A stretch of DNA of 64,000 nucleotides, taken from assembly GCA_000226015.1 (NCBI GenBank), contig JH153296.1, positions 78,236 to 142,235 on the forward strand. Reading direction: 5' to 3'. The DNA comes from Mnemiopsis leidyi. Lineage: Eukaryota; Ctenophora; Tentaculata; Lobata; Bolinopsidae. The notes under the pieces were generated by a model, which searched no databases, had not been told where the DNA came from, and was given only the letters and a program-made list of their open reading frames with translations. Of this stretch, positions 49,066 through 60,840 are shown piece after piece. How positions within the stretch are numbered: position 1 is the stretch's first letter; every line of letters begins with the position of its first letter. A program made the translations under genes and the position numbers.

Positions 49066-52019
49066 TCAGGCCTGAGCGTAGTCGTTAGAGATGGTGGTAT
49101 GTGTGTGGACGGGTTGTGGTTCCACGCTGCCTCCATTTGTAACCACAACCACCTCTCCAGGCTCTGGGGGCCCGCTCCTCAGATCCTCGATGTAAGCAAC
49201 ACTGTACAGCACGACCACAAGTGCGATGATCAACATCCGGAACAGCGCCAACACGATTCTACCTCCTTGAGAGTCGTCTCCGGAGGACAGGAGGATGGGA
49301 AGTTGAAAAAGGAATAGCTCGGTAGTGAAGGCGAGCATGGTGGCTGTCAGAGACCTTAGGGGACACTTTTTTGCCAAGAGCAGGTTGTAGACAAAAAATA
49401 GTGCTGTTGTTATAACGACTGTGAGCCTGAAGAAAGTTGTTGCGTAACTGTATGGTTTATCAGTGGTTCCACTTTAATTTCTTATTCTAAATCTGATTTT
49501 TTTTCTTATACTATAAGTTATAGTTATTTGTATTTGCGAATTTGGCACAAGAGTCGAATGGGAACTTTTAGAACATGGTTGCAGAAGTTAAAAATGCTTT
49601 AAAATTATATTTGATTGTTTTGGTCACGAATGGGGTAATTTGAACCAACACTGAAAAACATCAAAAACAAGACACAGTTTGAACTAATTCTGAAGCGACC
49701 TGCGTCACCGCTCAAGTATATCCATCTGGCCGAAAGTGTAGTTAACAAAAAGATTATTTCTACTGTCATTTAAGAACTTGAAGTTGGAGGATGATCAGTT
49801 TTGAAGCCTTATAAATTCAACTTTAACTTTATCTGCTGCTGAAATTGGCGGAAAGGAGCAATGGAAAAAGCAATGGAAAAATATTTCGTGTTAAAAAAAG
49901 GTTTAATCAAAATGGCCTTGTGTTTGTACCCCTTTCGTGACTAAAATATCCGGTTATTTAACAATGACAAGATAAGACGTACTTGAGCAGTGAGCCAGCC
50001 ACTGAAGTCTCTCAGACACTTTTTCTACTTGTATAAAACACGTCTCACGCGTCGGGGAACATTTTTGGCGGGAGGAGCGATATCATCGAAGTAAACAGCG
50101 ACATAGAAGATAGTGATAGCAGCAGTTATAAGAAATTTGATAAGGGCAAAAATCCCTTTAGCAGCTGTAGAGCCAGAATGAAGCATGCTGGGTGCAAACA
50201 TCATGAAGACGAAGGCTATAAACGCAGCGGATGTGCGGCTTATGGACTTGAGGATGTTGAATCTAAACAGGTATTGGTAGAGACCGAAAAGAATTGTAGA
50301 AGCAGCAACCATCAACCTGAAAATCTCTAGTTCAGGCACTCAGGCATGCATATTAAAATCAGATTCAGCAAATACAAGATTTCGCTCTAATGCCCCTTAG
50401 AAACAAGTGAAGATATATAGCTGACAAGCACGTTAAGATACTGACAAACGACGCAACTTACGCAAGACAGAACTGCCATTACCGAAGTTTTGAGCAGCAG
50501 GCATGTCTCAAGTTAAGCTAAAACTCACCACATCATAACAAGATTCCATGTAGCTCCAATGTCGTTGGCACACTCCCCGATGAAGACCCAGAACATTAAT
50601 AGGAACTGAGTGAAGCCCAGGTAGGCGAACAGTTGCGGCAGAGTTGGGAGCCACTCCATCAGCTCGATATGGCGAGACCCTTTTGGCTTTTTCTTTGAGG
50701 ACTGCAATGGAGTGAGTTTGTTTTATAAGAAAATTTGAAATGACGAATTATAGGTATTCAGAACTGAATACTTCCACTTATCCATCTTTAATATAATCGT
50801 GTCAGTAGCAAATTTATACGCACTTTTTTCGTTGTCGTTTTCTTATGTTCGTAGTGTTCGTGGGGAGGATGGTAGGGCTGGGCAACCTGAAATTATTCGA
50901 TTATTTAGTTTAAAAACGAACTCAGAAATCCGAAAGTCTTGCACTCAGCAAACGATATTACAGCCAAAATGTATAAGTGGTTAGCGTTTCGGGCAAATTC
51001 GACCATTGTGGAAAGCAAGTCAGCATATTATAATGTCCCCTGCACAATCATATATTCTGATTCGAAAGGATTTTCAGCCAAGCTTTGGTTATAACATCAG
51101 CCATGCATAAATCTGCGAGGTACGTATTCAAATCATAGACCGAAAGGAATCATACAGCTGGAAATGTAAGTTTCCCGTGCCACCTCTAGAAAGTCAGTAG
51201 CAATTTTCAGCAAAAATAGAAACAAGACTGATGGTAAATCAGTCAGTCAGAGTCACTGCATCAAGACACCATTTTATGAACAAGAAGATGGATGAGGCTG
51301 GAAAAAGCTGAGTCAGACATATGCAGCGAGCAATGGTGGACTCACTGGCTTCACGATCTTAGCTGACCCATTGTCAGCAGGACCACCAACAACCTCAACA
51401 TCCGCTACTGCAGGAATATCCTCCACTGGAACAACAGCTGGTTCATCTATTGATATTGTTTCTCCCGAGGATGCTGCTCGAAGCGGTAGATCTACGGTTT
51501 CTTTGCCACTAGAGATGCTTTCTGCGATGTTAACAACATCGTGTTGATTTATAGCAAAGTTTGAGGATTGTCCGTATACTGCGTAATCGGGCTCTGGTTC
51601 AGTTGTTTCATTTAATTTCTCATAATCATCAATGGTGATCTCTGGACATTGGTTTTGGGAAGTATCCATCTTCAATGCTACTTTTAGTAGCTCTTCAGAA
51701 ACTGCTGCTGGTTGCCCAGTCACTTCACCTGATTGATCAATTGCTACTGCTCCACTACTTGCTTGTGTAACATCACTTGCAGCTCCTGTTGACTAAATGA
51801 GTTTTATGTATACTTTAAGCATCGATACAATATGAATCTGTTTTTTAATATGCTCATTGGCCATTCGCTATTCTGAATCAAGAATATGCAGTGCAAATAT
51901 ATGCGCTTTTATCTTTAAGACCTGAAAAGTGAACCGCTTATGAAGATCTTATCGTCAAATTGAAACTGTGAAATACTTACTGGTTCAGCTACAACCACAG
52001 CGGGTGGTTGGTCAGCCAT
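49066..52019 (-). CDS. Four-helix membrane protein, family copy 1, with two alternative last exons
   Basis: Exons on the minus strand: 52019-51981 (MADQPPAVVVAEP), 51792-51346 (149 codons, acidic and disordered, many E/D/V), 50701-50529 (LPTLPQLFAYLGFTQFLLMF, helix 1), then either 50316-50025 or 49426-49066. Both last exons start in phase 2 with one G that completes a Trp codon, encode helices 2-4 and carry their own stop. Products are 316 or 339 residues. The 50 kb version ends DDIAPPAKNVPRRVRRVLYK; the 49 kb version has SVAYIEDLRSGPPEP and an 18-residue-plus tail. No helix-1 exon separates them, so they look like alternative terminal exons rather than two genes. Family not recognised. Helix pattern and acidic N-terminus are shared with the genes at 54 and 58 kb. 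Topology and function unknown. Confidence 0.6.
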
Positions 52020-54050
52020 TCTTCTTTATTCCAATTCTTCCCTCTTCCTTTAATCAAGGCGGACTAACTTAGGAGAAATCACCTCGATAGGTTCGCTAAT
52101 CGCTTAAAGGCTGAATTAGTCATCGTAATTTATGTAGAAAATTTGATAAACTAAAAAATTTTGTCGATAAAGGTTTTTGTGATGAAGCACAACCTTAGCT
52201 CTCAACATATTGCAATTTGGATTTCGAAAATACATTAACCGATACAATTTAACAACAAAACTGATCATGATTGTCTAAACCTGAAATACGAACATCGAAA
52301 TGCAATACGATCGAACGTTCGCTTCGCGATTTGAACATAGAAATGTAGCTGTCGGTCATTAGTTGAGTAGCATGAGTAAGAGGAGTGCTTTACAGCACTT
52401 GTTATCTGAAAAGCCTCATGCGGGCGTGCATTAGGTCAACAAGCATTTAGCGCTACGACAGCCAGGTCACTGTAAGACAAGATGCACGGCTAGTTTAGCC
52501 GTAAGATTGTACAGTGTACACCTACATGCAGGATCTAGATAAGATTTACCATCAACAAGCTATCACGTGATAAAAAGAATATTTGACCAATCCCCAGAAA
52601 ATACCTTTTCTATCAACTTCTAGCCTTCTAGCCCTAATATGATATGAGAATTCTTATAAATTTGGTGATTCTTATATTGTTTAGGCAGCTGAATGGAAGT
52701 TAATCTTACGATGACATACCGTCTGATACAGCATCTAGAAGAACCTCGAGCTTAGAAATTTTGTAAATTGATGCAGATTTCTGCATTGGGAATCAAGGAG
52801 TCTGGGGCATGTAATTTTAACTACGTGAGTTATTCTTACATTAATTTTTTTTGATACTATTTTTCTGCTCTGCTGCTAAGATTTAGCAATCGTTACAAAC
52901 TGTGAGAAATTCAAGCTTCGTGATCGATCAAGAAAAATGCCGCCTCAAAAGCCGAAAAAAGTTGCTATGAAAAGTAAAATCCCGAATTGATATTTCTAAA
53001 AAAGATTAAATATTCAATTTCACGCATAAGAGTAAATGAAATCAAACAATGTGTCATCTTGCCTTGACCAGTGTTACCGTGACATTTAGCCTTAAAATAG
53101 CGTATTAGATCATTCATGGATTGCAATGATACTATAGTATATAAGTATTAAGTGGCCTAAAAGTTATCAATGTTACGACAGTTTTTGATGGTATTAAAAG
53201 CATCTTAAAGTAAATTGAGCCATCGATTTGGGAATCTGATTCTTGGATTTAAGAAGAATGCGTTTTTGATTTAGATAACATTAATTAATTTGTGGAAATT
53301 CATCAGCAATTTGATGATGCAAATGTACAAGGAAGTTGGATGATGTATAAGCCAATCACTATTTAAGACGAATATTATTAACTTGAAAATGTAAGCAGTA
53401 GAATCAACCGCAATTCAAATATCACTATAACGTTGAAAAATGCCAGAAAGTCTTGATCAAATTCAAAAAATTCTTTAATCTTTAACGTTTACATAAAAAT
53501 TGCCAGAAAATTTTTTAATTGAACTTTACATAAAAATGATTCACCAAAATATTTGCTGCTTTCTATCAATTTTGAGCAAAAAACACATCCAAGATCCAAA
53601 AAAAAGCAATTACTTTAAGTCTAAATTGTCATATTGTTTTAAAACTTAAGGTGTTTTTGTCCCGTACTAATTTATATCTCGCCAATCAGACCTAGTTAGT
53701 AGTTTTTCTGCCCTTAGCGAAATGGATAACCCGGAATAAGGGAAGAAAAATAACGTTATTAAATTTAAAAATGTGATAAATATTTTATCATGATCTCTAT
53801 ACGGTATACGTAAACGATAAAAATTGAAACAAGAAACTGGAATAAAATGCTGAATGATATAGCTTCCTTGCTAATTCAAAATAAAAATTTGCTTGTATTC
53901 AGGTAATCCAGCAAATTTATAAATCCTCTAACTTTTTATCATTTATTTCACCACGGTGAACCCGTAAACGTCAGAAGTTTTATTTACCACTAACTCCTGG
54001 TTTATCTGTATATGGCGAGTTCATTTGCCATTTTCTAGCTCTTTCTCGAA
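52020..54050. other. AT-rich intergenic spacer
   Basis: No coding exon, repeat or RNA gene that I can support. Confidence 0.6.
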
Positions 54051-56016
54051 TCACAATTTTTGATCTGTCCCGCCATTTTCACCCTCCTTCCTAGGCCCAT
54101 CCCTCAAGCCAAATGATGGAAGTGGTACAATCTCTTGTCTGTGAACAACAGCATACATGCCCGAAATAAGCAGGATACATATTCCTCTAAAGAACGTGAA
54201 AGTAGCTTGGTAATCTCGGGAAGAGGAAGAGGTCGTGAGAGGAGCTTCAAACAGTGCCAGAAAAGTGAAGGAAAAGAAGAGTGTCTCGGTCACGGCTGGT
54301 TTGATTTGTTGATGTAGGTAGAACATGTAGGTTAGACTGACCATGTTCATCAGCAAAAATACGATCCTGCGGAATTGTTGATTTAGAATCAGATACATAA
54401 TTGGTCAAAACTTCATGTGTGCAATCCACGAATATGGGCGATCAAATTTAGATAAAAAGCGTAAAATGATAATATTTCAATTAATAAAGCGATATCTAGG
54501 TCTAGTATAACTGCACAATCACTCACCAGGACCCAACTTGAAACCAATTCTCCGCGGGTGCTAAAAACGCGTACCCAGATTTCTCGTCACCTATTGCAAC
54601 GAAGCGGAAGAAATTGACAGCGACTTGAGTGAGAGACAGCATGGCAAAAAGTCGGGGAATGGTTGGAACTGGTAGTGCAACTGTAGGTACTCGGGATGGA
54701 ATGTGATCTTGAGGAGGAGCAATCTCCTGTTTGTACAGCTGGGCATAGATCGCTGCTATGAAGACGACCAGGATGCCCCTGAAAAAGGTGAAGGTGGCTT
54801 GAAAAGCGCGGGAAAAGTAGGAGGTGGTGAGTGGAGCTTCAAACAGAGACATAAAGGTGACAAAGTAGAGGAGCGTGGAGGTGGCGGCTGTTTTTAAATT
54901 GTTTTGTTTTAGGAAGAACATGGCGATGAAGAATATCACGGTCGCCAATAGGAATATTACCCTGAAAGTTTTAATGAATTAAGATAAAGTGAAAAAATCA
55001 TTTCGTACATTTGTTGACTTCATTTCCCAACAAACGAAATATGTCACCAAGCTGTTTCACGTCTTTCAAGCTCCAAGCAGTACGTACTTCAGTTACACAA
55101 ATCAATTCGACAATATTCTGATTTTACCATGAAGTAATCTGGAACCACTCCTGGCCGGTTGCTAGAAAGCCGTTTCTCACTTTAACAGCCGTCATTTCTC
55201 CTGTGGTGCTGGTATAGGCCACGGACAATGAATCTACCGTGCAGATCGCAATAAAACGGACAAAGTTGATCAAAAACTCGGTCCAAACCAAGAAGATGAA
55301 TAATTGAGGTAAAGTCGGGAGAAAAGGACGAAGTTGTTCAAGATTGTCTTCCTCTACTACTCCAAATTTTTTCTGTTTATCAACCTGGGAAAAATATTGA
55401 TAATCCATGATTGATCAGGATCCTTGGGAACTTTGTACCAAGCAAAGCTTTTGTATAAGATTATCGGGTAGAGCCAGAGGGAATACGAGTTAACAGTTTT
55501 TGCCAAAAAGACACAGCCGGACTTTTACTCACCTTGTCTGCTCCCCCTAAATAAACCTTTGTGAGCACAGCTTTGCTGTCTGTTGTAAAATTGAGACCAG
55601 GTTCACTAGACAATGTGGTGGAGTCTTGCACTTTTGCAGGATCTTCACTGACACTGATAGTGTTGGTGATAGTGAAAAATGGTGCATATATATATATATA
55701 ACGCATTCTTTTTGCTTTTGTAAATATAGCAAGATATCTAAATTTATTTCATTTCACAGTTTATAATTATTTTGATAGTGCTAATAATGTTTGACGTTTG
55801 TGATAAAATCTTATTTTTATACGGGGTGTTTTTGTTTTTATGTTATTTTCAAGAGAATATCTAACTTCAGAATGAATTTTGAAAAAATACAACTAGTGGT
55901 CTTATTGCCAATATATCAGTTTGGCCGAGACAGTTTCAGAAAATGTTTATTATCGTTGATATTGGATAAAATATAAATTATACTTACACATAGACGTTCT
56001 GATCCTGAATCTCCAT
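54051..56016 (-). CDS. Eight-helix membrane protein from fused four-helix units, family copy 2
   Basis: Exons on the minus strand: 56016-55988 (MEIQDQNVY), 55653-55533, 55384-55128 (LPTLPQLFIFLVWTEFLINF, helix 1), 54961-54527, 54366-54051. Phases agree; 385 residues. Exon 54961-54527 is composite. It starts with unit A helices 2-4 (SLFEAPLTTSYFSRAFQATF), runs past where sister genes stop (KQEIAPPQDHIPSRVPTVAL), and continues directly into unit B helix 1 (VPTIPRLFAMLSLTQVAVNF) and the loop PAENWFQVGSW. The last exon then gives unit B helices 2-4 (SLTYMFYLHQQI, FRGICILLISGMYAV). So two units are encoded in one frame. Unit B lacks the acidic N-terminal region. Family not recognised. Confidence 0.7.
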
Positions 56017-58305
56017 GTTTACTGAGCACCCGAATATGAAGCAAGATATACTTCACAGCGCAGCAGAAAATTTGGATTAACTTAGAACATTTGGATTAAC
56101 TTAGAACTACAATTATATTGATTCATGTGCTGCGCAACAGGCGACTACCACCTAACTGAAAGTAGTAAAACCAAAACGATATTGAAGAAGCGTCGAGAGA
56201 ACAAATTAACCTATTAAATTACACAGCCATAAAGCCAAGGGCTAAATACTGAGGTAAAACATGGAGTAGCAACAGAAGAAAATTAGAAAATTCTAAAAAA
56301 CAATGTCTGCTCTTCAAAAATACAGGATCAGATCAAGAAATCAACTTCAAGATTTCATAATTAAACTCAAACTTTTGCAGAAACACTAATTGTGATACGA
56401 TCGCATAAACGACAAACTAACAACTGCTACAACTTTGACTGCCAATGATCAACGAAAGAGTGATCTGCAAAAACAATTTTCAATCAAATTATCTGACGAA
56501 GAGAACTGCAATTGCAAATACAATGTCATATTAAGAACAAGAAGTCCTTCTCCGAACCTTAAGAGCAAATTATGAGCAAATCCAGCTACAAATGATCAGT
56601 AATTAATGAACTATAATGTAGTTATTATGTCGGGGTACACATGTGAGGCGTAATATTCCGTCTGCAATAATATTTTCATGTGTCGACAGTCCTCACGATA
56701 TAACGAGTTCTTTCAGACGAAATACATTATTACATTAGCAGCGAAATATAATCTGAAAATTTCTTTTACTGCTAGTGCTTACTTCCAAATAACTTGTTCA
56801 GTGATTTCTGGTTGGAACTCTAGATCTATATGAGGATGACTAGAAATTATAGTGTCACTATACAATATACAGTGCTCTTTTCCCAATATATATAGAGAAA
56901 CATTAGAATTAAAATAAACCTATACCTATAATATGGTATAACTGCGGGACAATTGTACTGAAACCCTCAAAGCAATAAGATGCGGGAACCAGCAGTTATC
57001 AAATCGAATTTTTCCAGTAATACGATCTAGAGGAGGATGTGTATGCACAAGTGCAGAAATCTCCAAATCCAGTGATAGGTACAAGATCTGTATGCCATGG
57101 ATCATGTTCTCTTGAAAAGAAGAAAAACGAATACACGACTACAAATTGCAGTACCAAGTTAAGTTATGAGTTATGAGTTATATCAGTTAATCTTATAAGA
57201 TGGTTCGTTACTAATATTTGGCTATGGCAATGGTTCCGAGATTTGCACAATCAAATAATCGATGTTATGACGTTTTTCAATGAAAGTTTGATATTGAGCT
57301 ACCGTTTAGACATTAAATCTAATGTCAACAATATCAACGACTAAGACAATATATGAAAAGAAGAAACAAAGTCGACCTTCTAGATTTCTGAATGAAGTCA
57401 ACTGATTGAAGTTACTGTCTATAGCCCAGCAAATACATTAAATTCTATCGTGCTACAGAGCTTTTCAAACTTTAAAATGTGGATGCAGAATGCTGTTTTG
57501 CTTGTATAGATTTTTCATACTTCTCATGCAAAATACAATTTGATCATGTGTGTCATACTGCTTACTAAGATACTACTATAACCGTCGCATTGACGCATTA
57601 GTACTATTTCGAAAATTTATAAACTATTAAACTAATCTATTTTTTATTGTTATAATGTTTAATTAAGTCGAAATGTTAACCGACTAATTAATCGATTAAC
57701 ATTTCAATAATAGAACGTGAACCCAAAATCATTTATACTTTCATTGATAGCAAACAAGGAAAAACTATAAATTAAAAATGATCATATTAAAGGCTTTGAA
57801 AATTTTACGATCCAAAAAAGGCATTTCCTACAACAAAATCCCGTGTCTTAATCCTTATTACGATATATCACACTGTATAATTTGATTTAAAGCACCCAAA
57901 CGTCTTAACTACGTCTTCAGTCGTCGGGTTTCGGTTGGGTTTTTGCTTATTTCCTTCTTCTCTTAAGAATGCGATCAGAGATTGTTCCATGTATTATCAA
58001 AATATTGTTCTCCTTTCAGCAGTTCATGAGCCTTGATCATGATCTGCTGCTTTGTTGTATATCCTACAGCAATCACGTTCCGACCAGGTAATGCTATCAG
58101 CTGATCCCAGTCTTCTTTTCAAAAACAAGTTCTTGTGATGTACGGAAGAGTACTAATCATGAATCATGATCATTTCACTACGTTCGAAGGTGCCAGGTAG
58201 GAGAAAATGAACCCTAATTTGAGAAACAGAAATGGTAATTAGCTGGTAGGTTATTGTCTATCAGGATCAGTATCACTGACAATATTTCTACAATGTCCTT
58301 GCTAA
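56017..58305. other. AT-rich intergenic spacer
   Basis: No supported exon or notable repeat; only short AT microsatellite-like runs. Confidence 0.6.
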
Positions 58306-59984
58306 TCAGGGCATATCCATTTTGTTCTTAACCACGAAGTTTCGGACTTTTGGTGGCAGGTGATCTCTAGGTGGGACGATCTCCTGACGATACGCCAGAG
58401 CGTACATTCCTCCTATAAGGACGATGAAGATGCCCCTGAAGAAGGTAAAAGTAGCCTGGAAAGCGCGGGAGGAGTGAGAGGTTGTGAGGGGAGCTTCAAA
58501 CAGGGAGACGAATGTGATGAAGAAGAGGAGAGTGGAGGCAGCGGCAGCTCGGACACATCTTTTTACGAAGTACATGTAGATAAAGCAGATCAGGTTCATG
58601 ATCAAGAATATCACCCTGGGGGAATTGTGTAGTAGTTCGAGTTTAACTTGAAGTCGAAATGAGTGTCGCTTGAAATCTAATAATCTATTACAGGTGAATG
58701 ACATGTTTGTATTAACAAGTTAAAGTTGGCTACGAGTACACATCCGACTATTAAACGAGACCGTTAAATGCGACTATAAAACCTACCAAACCGTTAAATG
58801 CGACTATAAAACCTACCAGGCTGTAACTTGAAACCAACTTTCACGAGCAGCCAGGAAAGCAATTCCAAGGTCTTCCGTGCAGATAGCGATGAAGCGGAAG
58901 AAGTTGAGAAGAAACTCCGTGAGGGCTATCAGCAGGAAGAGTTGGGGGAGTGTAGGTAGATGACGAACCAGGTCTATCTGTCCAGCATCGCTATCTTCCC
59001 GTACTTCATCTGCCTCTAACTCTGCCTGACCACAGTTTCAATGGTAAGTATAGTATTAACTAAAGCTTGAAGGTGGCTAAAGTACTATGATCAAACCCTT
59101 AGATGACAGTTTAAAGTATTAAGATTTAAAAAACTTAGAAGAAATTACAAATGACAGGTTTGACTGTCTGACTGATCTTGTTCTTCCAAAAGTTATCTTA
59201 TCACATGGTATTACCCTTTGTGCTTCGTTGTCTCCTCCAAGATTAATGTCCGCAAAGTTAGGGACGTGGACATTAGGGAAGATGTTGTGACTTTCAGCTC
59301 CCCTAGAAATACAAACAGTTTCAGTTCTCCTAGTCGAGAAATATCAGAAAGTGATAAACAACAACAATGGAAAAATCAAACAACAAAACGACTATGATAA
59401 ACCGAACATCACTCACTGATCCTGGTGGGGTGCTCCCGATTCTAGCTTATCTTCCATTTCTTTCTTGTCGTCTTCCTTCTCTCCAAATATGAACCCTTTA
59501 AGTGTGTCAACTCCGGAGCGCTGGAATTATCTTGCTAAAGTTAGGGGTCATGCAGCCAGCAAAACATAAGAAAATCTTTAGAAAGTGATCGGCCAACTCA
59601 ATTTTAGATCGGAAGATTGCAAAAAAAATCAGTCCTCCTAAGTTTCCATTAAAGTATTCAAAGCCTGTGATTGCAGGAGCCCCTTTCCCAAACAAAAGCT
59701 ATAATAGTAACTACAAACTACAAAACATCGAAACAAAGCCAACGGTTACAAATTTCAAATAAAGTTAATTTGAACGACAGGTGGAGCACCTCCTCTTTGG
59801 GGGCCGAGTTTTGCTCCCCGACTTGTCCCTGCTCCCCGACTTGTCCCTGCTCCGCCTGCACCACCTCGGTTACTCCAGCCCCCTGATCATCCCCGGTCTC
59901 CGGCACATCAGAGGCCTGCATAATGTTGCTTTCTCCTCCGATGTTCCCCTGATCCTGGTTCCCTGACTCCAAGTTGGTGTCCAT
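58306..59984 (-). CDS. Four-helix membrane protein, family copy 3
   Basis: Exons on the minus strand: 59984-59790 (MDTNLESGNQDQGNIGGESN, then two EQGQVG repeats), 59520-59417, 59302-59215, 59025-58817 (helix 1, LPTLPQLFLLIALTEFLLNF), 58615-58306 (helices 2-4, FLIMNLICFIYMYFV; STLLFFITFVSLFEAPLTTS; FRGIFIVLIGGMYALAYRQE). All phases agree; 301 residues. The N-terminal third is acidic and low-complexity, likely cytosolic. The helix-1 exon ends in a WFQVTAW-type loop whose last Trp codon is split by the intron, as in the sister genes. Family unrecognised; no enzyme motif seen. The donor after helix 1 is duplicated (58761-58818). Confidence 0.7.
58761..58818. repeat. 30-bp duplication of a 5' splice site
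   Basis: The 28-bp unit ccgttaaatgcgactataaa plus acctacca occurs at 58761-58788 and 58791-58818. The second copy contains the real donor GTAGGT of the helix-1 exon (boundary 58817); the first carries an identical decoy. Confidence 0.8.
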
Positions 59985-60840
59985 CTCTTCAAGGGTTATT
60001 TAGCGTTTCTTGAGCAATGGACCAAAAATCAAAATACGCTTAGCGGTTTTTGATTTTTAGGGAACTGTTTTGCATGATTCATATTCTAGTTGTGATCAAT
60101 CCTAGCCTATAAGTTGGTTTTAAATTACTTAAACCAGCAAAGTGGGCCAGACGTTGCCTAGCTTGAAGATGGGTTGCAAAGTGATCGGCTAAGCAGAGCT
60201 AATTGCAAGCGATCTGTCTGCAATACTGGGACGAAGTTTCTGTCTGACTAGCTTAGCGACTCGGCGCTAAAATGATAGCTAGTTACCTGGTTATATTGAA
60301 GCGAGTTACAATTATTTCGGTCGTACAAGGCAAACTGGACAAACACAAAACTGTCACTGAGCTTACATTTCAAGGCTAGATTTTCTATCTTGTTGTATGC
60401 TTACATTTAGATTCAGTTTACACAGCCTGAAATTGACCGGTTTATTGGCTCTAAGTATTGTGTGTCAAAATGATAAATAAGACTTGGAACTGAATTTTTG
60501 AAAGTATTTATATTATTATAGATACTTATTAAATCGATTTAATTTTTAATTCGAAAGAAATTAGAAAATCATTGAATAGATCATAGAATTTGACCGATTC
60601 GGTGGTTAGCATGGCGACGAAACATGCCCTCGTCAATTTTCAACTTATCCAACCTTTACATAATGATAATTGTTAGTCCTTTGAAATATACCAAAATTGT
60701 CTGCATACATTGTTCAGCCTCATGAGTCTATGATTGTGTCTACGAAGCAATAATTTACTGGAGACTTTCTGGCTTGAACGAAGGAAAGTCCTTGTTGGAT
60801 ACGACAGTTTATGTCAGTGTTACTCTTAATTCTTTAACAG
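59985..60840. other. Divergent spacer between copy 3 and the 61 kb gene
   Basis: No coding exon supported. Presumed 5' regions of both neighbours. Confidence 0.4.
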
